Below are positions 36,154 through 43,660 of a stretch of DNA of 46,311 nt, one piece after another. Under the pieces are notes generated by a model that saw nothing but the letters and a program-made list of their open reading frames with translations, ran no database searches and had not been told where the DNA came from. The DNA is from an uncultured Candidatus Saccharibacteria bacterium (lineage in GTDB: Bacteria; Patescibacteriota; Saccharimonadia; Saccharimonadales; Saccharimonadaceae): NCBI GenBank assembly GCA_947307445.1, contig CAMZJD010000002.1, positions 1 through 46,311 of the forward strand, in the 5' to 3' direction. Numbering within the stretch: the stretch's first letter is position 1; each line of letters opens with the position of its first letter. The position numbers and the translations under genes were made by a program.

Positions 36154-36726
36154 TTACTCTCCAGGCCAACCTTGGGCTTCTAGCGGATCCGTGCCATTAT
36201 GGGCGGTTTGGACCGCTTCGGCTTTAATCGTTAGAGTATATTTTGCACCTTGATATTTATTACTCGTTGACGTTTGTGGTATAACAACCGTCGTAAACAG
36301 TGCGCGCGTAGTCTCGCCTTTCTCCAGTGGATATAAGTAATAGTAGTAGCCATTTTTCGGCGACCAGCTCCGGCTAATATCTAGGTCAAAGGCGTTTGGT
36401 GAGATTTTGTTGATGGAGCCATTTGCTAATTCAACATTGGCAATCAATTTCATGCGTACGAATACTTCACTGTCATCAATATTGCGGATTTTGGGGATTT
36501 TACTGATGCGGTCCCCCGCCATCGCCCCCTCTATATTCGTGAATGGAACTGGGCGCCCATCATTACCTTCTTCTTCGGTATCCTCAATTAATTCAATAGC
36601 AACTCCGCTCGTCGTAATGACATTGTGCGCTTGGCTCGACGTGGCAAAGTAAGCGGAAGTGCAGCCAACAGTCATCGCCCCAATGATGGCAATGATTGCA
36701 ATCGCTAAAATCTTCCGCTTACTCAT
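36154..36726 (-). CDS. TasA/camelysin-like SipW-dependent secreted protein
   Basis: Signal peptide ending TSAYFATSSQAHNVITTSGVAIELIED. Confidence 0.75.
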   Translation of the reverse strand: MSKRKILAIAIIAIIGAMTVGCTSAYFATSSQAHNVITTSGVAIELIEDTEEEGNDGRPVPFTNIEGAMAGDRISKIPKIRNIDDSEVFVRMKLIANVELANGSINKISPNAFDLDISRSWSPKNGYYYYLYPLEKGETTRALFTTVVIPQTSTSNKYQGAKYTLTIKAEAVQTAHNGTDPLEAQGWPGE

Positions 36727-36744
36727 TTTTATCGCAATTTCTAA

Positions 36745-37491
36745 TTATTCTTTGTAGGCTGCGACGGCCGCGTCAACATCGGCGAGACCATCAGCTTGAA
36801 CGCCATAAGCATTCACGACAATTTCCCAATCGCCAGTGTATTGTTTGTAGGACGTAATCGTGTCGGTACCTTCCGTAACAACTGGAATCATGTATTTACC
36901 GTCTTCATATTTAACATCGTCGTCAAGATAGACTTGGCTCATAGCTGGAGAGGTGGTCTTGCCAGCTTTAACGATATCTTTATGGGTAGTGCGAAGGCGT
37001 GAATAGCTCTTATTATTAACCGTTACTTCGTCAATATACTTAAGCACAGTCCATTGGTGATCAGCCGCATAAACGCCAGAGGCGGTAATGGCATTTGGAT
37101 TAGTACTGTTGCTAGTGTAGCCCTGGAGGAAGTTCACAAACTGGTTGTAATGGAGGGCATTGTTGCTCTCGTGCGCATCTGTCTTTGAGCCATATAGGTC
37201 GCTTGGGATTAGAATTTCTACCCAAACATAGGCATCTTCGCTAGCGTCATCAACCTTAACGGTAACCTCTTTTGGCACTGCGGTTGTTTTGGCGTCACCT
37301 GGCATTAATTTTTGATTTTGCTGGAAAGCGTTGCCAAGGTGGTCAGTCTCAATTAATTCAATATCAACCTTACCGAGCGTAAAGGTGTTAGTAGCGGTGT
37401 CGGTATCGCTAAAATAGGCAAAAGTGCCGGCACTTAATACGATAGCAGCTACAGCTAGTACAGCTGAGATGGCTAAAACTTTTTTCTTCAT
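36745..37491 (-). CDS. TasA/CalY-like SipW-dependent secreted protein
   Basis: MKKKVLAISAVLAVAAIVLSAGTFAYFSDTDTATNTFTLGKVDIEL. Confidence 0.88.
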   Translation of the reverse strand: MKKKVLAISAVLAVAAIVLSAGTFAYFSDTDTATNTFTLGKVDIELIETDHLGNAFQQNQKLMPGDAKTTAVPKEVTVKVDDASEDAYVWVEILIPSDLYGSKTDAHESNNALHYNQFVNFLQGYTSNSTNPNAITASGVYAADHQWTVLKYIDEVTVNNKSYSRLRTTHKDIVKAGKTTSPAMSQVYLDDDVKYEDGKYMIPVVTEGTDTITSYKQYTGDWEIVVNAYGVQADGLADVDAAVAAYKE

Positions 37492-37510
37492 GTTTTCCCT
37501 TTCTTTTTAA

Positions 37511-38197
37511 TTAATTATCTAAATAACTAAATGCATGTAGCGCCGAGGTGAAGCCGTGCGTTTGGACGGCGTCAGTCGTAATCTTCACGGCAAGCTTACC
37601 ATTCTCGTCAACAAAACCGGACAAATCAACAGTTTCGTCTTTAAGAACTTGAATGCTGAGACCAATAGACTGATAAATCGGCTTCTTGGTTTTATATCCA
37701 GGATGCAGTGGCTCGCGGCGCGTGAAGGTAATCTCTTCATAGCGCTTGCCATCAATCGTGCGTACCGCGTATTGGCGAATGAATTCCGAATCTTCTGGGT
37801 CAGCATCTGGCAACCTTGAACTGCCGCCATAGTCGTAGGTAATATAGTCTTTCTTAAATAGGTCATACGGTAAATAGATACGCATACGGACATAAGCATC
37901 AATGTTACCAGTATTCAGAACGTAAGGCTTCATACTGATTTGTTTGCCGGCTTGCAAAATATTTGACGAAAGGCCAAGCCATTCTTCATAGCCAGCATTC
38001 AGATTATCAGCCATGGTCACATTGTAGGTTTCGCTGGTGACTTCGGTATGATAACGAAACAGCTTTACCTTCACATTACCGACCGTAAAGTTATTAACGA
38101 CGAAATCTGAATCGGTAAAGTAAGAAAGCGTCAAAGCGGAACCAGAAATACCAATCAACATTGTTGCTAATGCGATGATAAAAATCTTCCTTTTCAT
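37511..38197 (-). CDS. TasA/CalY-like SipW-dependent secreted protein
   Basis: SALTLSYFTDSDFVVNNFTVGNVKVKLF. Confidence 0.82.
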   Translation of the reverse strand: MKRKIFIIALATMLIGISGSALTLSYFTDSDFVVNNFTVGNVKVKLFRYHTEVTSETYNVTMADNLNAGYEEWLGLSSNILQAGKQISMKPYVLNTGNIDAYVRMRIYLPYDLFKKDYITYDYGGSSRLPDADPEDSEFIRQYAVRTIDGKRYEEITFTRREPLHPGYKTKKPIYQSIGLSIQVLKDETVDLSGFVDENGKLAVKITTDAVQTHGFTSALHAFSYLDN

Positions 38198-38259
38198 CTT
38201 CCTCCTTTCTCCCTATTAATCTATCAAAGGTTCGATTTACTCCACTTTAGCCCAGAGGG

Positions 38260-38790
38260 CTATTTTTTGTCTGTTTTACTCGCAGTTTTCTCCTTTCTTT
38301 TGTTAAAGATTGGTGCGATGACCGCGGCTAGTAGGAGAGTGCCCACTACTAGTGCGATATAAATGCCTGGCGGACGCTGAATGAAAAATGCCAGATAACC
38401 AATTAAAGGAATTTGAAATTCCGGCGAGCCTAGCACATTTTTGTAGTGCACTAGTTTGCCGTCCGGAGTATCATTGGCATCACCCTTCGTGCGGAATTTC
38501 AACACGTCATCATCTATGACACCATCAATACGATGCGTAACGATAGTCTTATCTTCATCGGCCACAAAAGTAATCACGTCACCCTCTTTCAACGTGGCGG
38601 TGTCCACGCTCTTTACGTAGATAAGAGAGCCCACATGATAAGCTGGCTCCATGGAACCAGACATCACTGTATAGATCTCGTATCCAAATAAGCGAAAACC
38701 AACGAGCATCACGGCAAATACTAATATAATCGCCACAATAATGGTGGTGAAAATACCCCAGTACCTCCGTATAACTCGCTTTTTATCCAC
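38260..38790 (-). CDS. sipW: Signal peptidase I, SipW/ER-type (S26B-like)
   Basis: YTVMSGSMEPAYHVGSLIYV (Ser), GDVITF, TIVTHRI (His in place of Lys), two TMs. Confidence 0.88.
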   Translation of the reverse strand: MDKKRVIRRYWGIFTTIIVAIILVFAVMLVGFRLFGYEIYTVMSGSMEPAYHVGSLIYVKSVDTATLKEGDVITFVADEDKTIVTHRIDGVIDDDVLKFRTKGDANDTPDGKLVHYKNVLGSPEFQIPLIGYLAFFIQRPPGIYIALVVGTLLLAAVIAPIFNKRKEKTASKTDKK

Positions 38791-38844
38791 AATACAATTA
38801 TATATTAAGCTTTTGCTTTTTAATAGTTTTTTGCATGAAAAAAT

Positions 38845-38870
38845 GCCCCGCTTTTGACGGCGGGGCGGGT
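38845..38870 (-). terminator. Intrinsic terminator
   Basis: Minus strand GCCCCGC-cgtcaaaa-GCGGGGC-ATTTTTT. Confidence 0.8.
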
Positions 38871-38871
38871 T

Positions 38872-39657
38872 TTAATCGCGGCGAGACATGATGGAAAAGA
38901 TGCGCATGAATAGATTGACGATGTTTAGGTACAGCCCGACGCACGCGTCGATAGCGTTGTCCAAAGTGCAATCATATTCCTGCGCGATAGCCCAGTCGTA
39001 CCCAATGTATAGAGCAAACAGAGCTGCGACCAAGAAGTCCCAGAACGTCGGCATGAATACTTTGAATATCATGCAAATCACTTCGACGATGATAACCGCG
39101 ATTAAGGCGAAGAACAGAATCCTGCCCATTTTGCGGAATATTTCCGGGAAAGCGATGGCGCCAAGCAGCATGATGGCCGTGACACCGGCCGTAACAGTGG
39201 CGGCGCGGAGAATCAGCGCGGGATTTGCGCCCGCGAGCGTAACGCTCAGTACGGCACCCACCGGCAAAACTACGAGATTGTAGCCGATGAAGCTAATAAT
39301 GGGATTGTCGCTTTTGGAACTCATGAGTCCGCCGATGATGACGCAGATGATATATCCGATCAGTAGTACAATGGGGTTAATCGACGTGAAGAAGCCAGAC
39401 ATGTGCTTGCAAATCAGATAGTTCATGAAAAAGCCATAGAACAAGACGGCGCCAATCGTGATATTGAAGTTCGTGCGCGTGAACGTGCCAGAATGACTGA
39501 CGTTGCGATGATATCCAGTGGGTTTGAAACCACTGAAACGAGACCTGAGATCTGCGGCGAAATCGCTTGCGCGATGCGAACTTGTTGTGGCGCGACTATT
39601 AGTGGCTGTGCTGCGACCGCGCTCGGTCGAACCATCAAGGTATGTTATTTTTGCCAT
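38872..39657 (-). CDS. Bax inhibitor-1/YccA-family membrane protein
   Basis: Seven hydrophobic segments, YIGYDWAIAQEYD, DACVGLYLNIVNLFMRI C-terminus. Confidence 0.85.
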   Translation of the reverse strand: MAKITYLDGSTERGRSTATNSRATTSSHRASDFAADLRSRFSGFKPTGYHRNVSHSGTFTRTNFNITIGAVLFYGFFMNYLICKHMSGFFTSINPIVLLIGYIICVIIGGLMSSKSDNPIISFIGYNLVVLPVGAVLSVTLAGANPALILRAATVTAGVTAIMLLGAIAFPEIFRKMGRILFFALIAVIIVEVICMIFKVFMPTFWDFLVAALFALYIGYDWAIAQEYDCTLDNAIDACVGLYLNIVNLFMRIFSIMSRRD

Positions 39658-39710
39658 TTTCTCACCTCCAAAGGATCTTTGTAGCGTCCGAAAACGCCCA
39701 ATATTACTAT

Positions 39711-39739
39711 TATATCACACTTGGCCTAATAAGTCAATG
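39711..39739 (-). promoter_or_regulatory. Sigma70-type promoter for the Bax inhibitor-like gene
   Basis: Minus strand TTGACT-17-TATAAT with TGTGA before the -10. Confidence 0.8.
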
Positions 39740-39759
39740 CTCACCCCTGTTGCGTGCAC

Positions 39760-39797
39760 CAAAAATCTCCCCTTTTTACGGGGGAGATTTTGGGGTT
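39760..39797 (-). terminator. rpoC-distal intrinsic terminator
   Basis: AAAATCTCCCC-cgtaaaaa-GGGGAGATTTTT. Confidence 0.85.
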
Positions 39798-39807
39798 TAA
39801 GGCGAGA

Positions 39808-42800
39808 TTAGACGTTTTCTAATTCGGCTTCTTCTGGGGCTTCAACCTCAGCATCACCACTAGCATAGTTAGCCAACGATTCGACGCCAGTACCTACTGG
39901 AATCTTGCGGCCAATGATTACGTTTTCCTTCAAGCCTTTGAGATGATCGACGCGACCAGAAATGGCGCTGGAGATCAAGACGCGAGTCGTATCCTGGAAG
40001 GATGCGGCCGACAAGAAGGAATCGGAGTAAATCGAGACCTTGGAGATACCAAGTAGCATCTGCGTAAATTCGGCTGGCGTCTTTCCTTCTCCAAGGACAC
40101 GCGCATTTTCTTCGGCAACAGCTGCCTTACTGACGATATCGCCAGTAACAAAGCTTGTGTCACCTGGTTCATCAATCATTACACGCGAGAACATCTGGCG
40201 GATAATGACTTCGAGGTGCTTGGCGGAGATTTCGTGACCCTGAGCGGCGTAAATCGTGAGAATATCATTCAAGATGTAGCGCTCAGTTTCCTCAATGCCC
40301 TTATACTTCATCAAATCTTGCAAGTTTAAGGAACCTTCGGAGAGGCGGTCGCCCGGCTCAACATGGTCGCCTTCTTTAACAGTCAACGCATAATCATTCG
40401 GGACGGAAACCTTGAGTGGTGCGCCAGCATTGGCAACCAAAACGATTTCGTCTGGAGTGAGTTCAGCGACGCCATCAAATGGAGCAATAATTGGCTCAGC
40501 ACCTTTAGCCTTGCTGGCGATAACGGCGCCAGTCTTAACGGTTGCACCGTCTTTAACCTTCGCCTTACGACCTTCAAGCTTGAAGTGCTCTGCCTTACCA
40601 GCATCAGGAGTGACCTGAACGATATTGTAGCGACCTTCTTCCCAGGTGCTCACAACGCCAGCGATGGTCGAAATGTAGGCTTGACCTTTTGGCGTACGGG
40701 CTTCGAGAAGCTCTTCAACGCGCGGGAGACCACGGGAGATAGCACCGGAACCAGCCACACCGGAGGAGTGCTTAGTATCGAGTGTAAGCTGCGTACCTGG
40801 CTCACCAACGGACTGCGCGGCGATGACGCCAACTGGTTCGTGGAAGGCAACTGGCTGACGGGTAGACATATCAATACCGTAAGCCTTGCGTGGCACGCCA
40901 TCATTACATTCAGTAGTTAAGACGGATTGAATCTTGAGGCTATCGATTTCTTCATCGGCGGCGAGTTGGTCGGCCATCTCGCGGGAGATAAGTTGATCAG
41001 CTTCAAGGCCATACTTCTCTACTGCTTCAGCAGAATAGCGACCATAGATGCGATCAGCAAAACCGATACCAGTAATTTCGCTTTCGCTCTTGTAGATGCG
41101 GAAGCCTGGATCTTCGGCCTCAGTCTCAACCGTAAAGACATCTTGCGATACATCGACGAGACGGCGGGTGAGGTAACCAGAGTCAGCGGTACGAAGAGCG
41201 GTTGATACCTGGCCCTGACGTGCACCACGAGTGGCAATGAAGGATTCGAGGGTGTTGAGACCTTTCTTATAGCTGGACTTAACTGGAAGCTCAATTTCGC
41301 GGTTGAACACATCCACCATGATACCGATGGTAGCGGACGCAAGCTTAATGTTACCAGCGGAACCACGAGCACCGGAGTTAGTCATGATTGAAACGTTCGT
41401 ATCAAGATGCGAAAGGTTATCTTTCACGAGCTTGGAGATGTCATCGTCAACTTTGCGCCAGGCAGCGACCGTCAAGCGATAACGTTCATCTTCCGTGATA
41501 AGACCGTCTTCGTATTGTTGGTTAATCTGTGCAGCGACACCTTCACCTTCAGCAATCATAGGTTCAACTTCTGGATAATATGGATAATCATCTTTGGAGG
41601 TGGAAACACCGGCGATTGTCTCATATTTGAAGGAGAGATCCTTAATGGCGTCAGCTGCTTCAACTGCAGCCTCAGCGCCGAATTGATTCAAGATGTCAGC
41701 CATCACCTTCTTGAGGTGTTTGCTGTTTTGTACTTCATTATCGTATGGATAATCCTTTGGCAAAACTTCGTTGAAGAATACGCGGCCAAGGGTTGTATCA
41801 CGCTTAATACCCTTCGTGTGGACACGAATTGGGGTTTGGAGCTGAATGAGGCCCATATCGTAGGCGAGCTCAGCTTCGTAAACGCTAGTATAGGCCTTGC
41901 GCTCGGTCTGAGCGGATGGCTTTTCGTAGGTGAGATAGTAGCTACCAAGCACCACATCCTGCGTAATCGAAAGCACTGGGGCACCATCGGCTGGCTTCAA
42001 GAGGTTCTTGCCGGCAGCCATGAGTTCGCGAGCTTCAGCTTGAGCTTCTTCAGAAAGTGGAAGGTGGACGGCCATCTGGTCACCATCGTAGTCGGCGTTG
42101 AAACCATTAGCTACGAGTGGATGAAGTTTGATGGCTTTACCGTCGACTAAGCGCGGCTGGAAAGCCTGGACGGAGAGACGGTGAAGTGATGGTGCACGGT
42201 TAAGAAGCACATACTTCCCTTCAATGACTTCATCGAGGGCATCCCAAATCACGGTTTCGCCCTGCTCAATCATACGAGCGGCGGAGCGGATATTGTTAGC
42301 ATATTCATTCTTAATCAACCAAGAGATAACGAATGGCTTAAAGAGCTCAAGCGCCATCTGCTTTGGTAAACCGCATTCGTTAATGCGGAGTTCTGGACCA
42401 ACCACAATTACAGAGCGACCAGAATAATCAACGCGCTTACCAAGAAGGTTCTGGCGGAAGCGGCCTTGCTTACCCTTGAGAAGATCAGATAAACTCTTGA
42501 GTTTACGGCGACCATTCTGAGAGTTGGCCGTACGACCACCGCGGGAGGCGTTATTGTCGATAAGAGCATCGACGGCTTCTTGAAGCATACGCTTTTCGTT
42601 GCGCTGAATAACTTCTGGTGCGTTGAGATCGACGAGCTTCTTTAGACGATTGTTGCGGTTAATCACGCGGCGGTAAAGGTCATTCAAGTCGGACGTGGCG
42701 AAACGGCCACCAGCCAAGGAAATCATTGGGCGAAGATCTGGTGGAATCACCGGAATCACGTTCAAGATGAGATCAGTTGGCTTAATGCCGGCAGACTGCA

Positions 42801-43659
42801 TACCTTCAAGCACCTTAAGACGCTTCATGATGCGTTTCTGCTTCTGGCCCTTGGTATTGTCGGCTTCTTCATGGAGATTTTCAATCATCTTGTCGAGATC
42901 GATTTCTTCAAGAAGCTTCTTGATACCTTCGGCACCCATTTCAACTTCAATGAGGTCCTCGTATCCCTCATCCATATCTTCGAGGTTACGATAGTCAACT
43001 TCATTAATTACTGCGCCTTTGACGAAACCAGTGAGAATCTCTTTCTTGGAGCGATAGTTTTCTTCAAGTTCTTCGAGCTCCTTGGTTTGCGCTTCGGCGA
43101 GTTTCTTAATTTCGTCACCCTCTTTACCCTTGGCCTCAGCTTCGTAGCGAGCCTGGATTGCTTGGCGCGCGACATCGGTCTGTGCTTCGAGATCTTCGAG
43201 GCGTTTGTCAATTTCTTCTTGCTCGGTATTGATAATAATATAGGAAGCGAAATAGACAACCTTCTCAATGTTTTTGACGGTAATGTCGAGCAGCAAGCTA
43301 AGTGCGCTCGGCGTACCGCGCATGAACCAAATGTGGGCAACTGGTGCTGCTAAGGTAATATGGCCCATGCGTTCACGACGAGTAATACTCTTCGTAACGA
43401 GGTTACCTTCCTTGTCAACAGCAGCTTCGCGAGAGCGAACGCCCTTTAATTTTGGATCATTTGGGTTGATGTCTTTGACTGGACCAAAGATACGTTCGCA
43501 GAAGAGACCATCACGTTCTGGTTTCTGCGTACGATAGTTAATAGTTTCTGGTTTTAGGACTTCACCGTAGCTCCAGTTGAGGATATCTTCCTCGCTAGCG
43601 ATGCAAAGGCGAATCGAATCGAAATCGTTCGCGCTGATGAAATTATCTTGCCAAGCCAT
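39808..43659 (-). CDS. rpoC: DNA-directed RNA polymerase subunit beta'
   Basis: NADYDGDQMAVHLPL catalytic motif, bridge helix RGARQGQVSTALRTADSGYLTRRLVDVSQD, C-terminal GLPRVEELLEAR. Confidence 0.98.
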   Translation of the reverse strand: MAWQDNFISANDFDSIRLCIASEEDILNWSYGEVLKPETINYRTQKPERDGLFCERIFGPVKDINPNDPKLKGVRSREAAVDKEGNLVTKSITRRERMGHITLAAPVAHIWFMRGTPSALSLLLDITVKNIEKVVYFASYIIINTEQEEIDKRLEDLEAQTDVARQAIQARYEAEAKGKEGDEIKKLAEAQTKELEELEENYRSKKEILTGFVKGAVINEVDYRNLEDMDEGYEDLIEVEMGAEGIKKLLEEIDLDKMIENLHEEADNTKGQKQKRIMKRLKVLEGMQSAGIKPTDLILNVIPVIPPDLRPMISLAGGRFATSDLNDLYRRVINRNNRLKKLVDLNAPEVIQRNEKRMLQEAVDALIDNNASRGGRTANSQNGRRKLKSLSDLLKGKQGRFRQNLLGKRVDYSGRSVIVVGPELRINECGLPKQMALELFKPFVISWLIKNEYANNIRSAARMIEQGETVIWDALDEVIEGKYVLLNRAPSLHRLSVQAFQPRLVDGKAIKLHPLVANGFNADYDGDQMAVHLPLSEEAQAEARELMAAGKNLLKPADGAPVLSITQDVVLGSYYLTYEKPSAQTERKAYTSVYEAELAYDMGLIQLQTPIRVHTKGIKRDTTLGRVFFNEVLPKDYPYDNEVQNSKHLKKVMADILNQFGAEAAVEAADAIKDLSFKYETIAGVSTSKDDYPYYPEVEPMIAEGEGVAAQINQQYEDGLITEDERYRLTVAAWRKVDDDISKLVKDNLSHLDTNVSIMTNSGARGSAGNIKLASATIGIMVDVFNREIELPVKSSYKKGLNTLESFIATRGARQGQVSTALRTADSGYLTRRLVDVSQDVFTVETEAEDPGFRIYKSESEITGIGFADRIYGRYSAEAVEKYGLEADQLISREMADQLAADEEIDSLKIQSVLTTECNDGVPRKAYGIDMSTRQPVAFHEPVGVIAAQSVGEPGTQLTLDTKHSSGVAGSGAISRGLPRVEELLEARTPKGQAYISTIAGVVSTWEEGRYNIVQVTPDAGKAEHFKLEGRKAKVKDGATVKTGAVIASKAKGAEPIIAPFDGVAELTPDEIVLVANAGAPLKVSVPNDYALTVKEGDHVEPGDRLSEGSLNLQDLMKYKGIEETERYILNDILTIYAAQGHEISAKHLEVIIRQMFSRVMIDEPGDTSFVTGDIVSKAAVAEENARVLGEGKTPAEFTQMLLGISKVSIYSDSFLSAASFQDTTRVLISSAISGRVDHLKGLKENVIIGRKIPVGTGVESLANYASGDAEVEAPEEAELENV

Positions 43660-43660
43660 A

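Noticed and set aside
41407-42150. 247-aa plus-strand ORF inside rpoC
   Set aside because: Antisense to a strongly conserved gene; a shadow ORF of coding bias. The same applies to other long antisense ORFs in the track (for example 3762, 10536, 13001, 40363, 42871, 44921).
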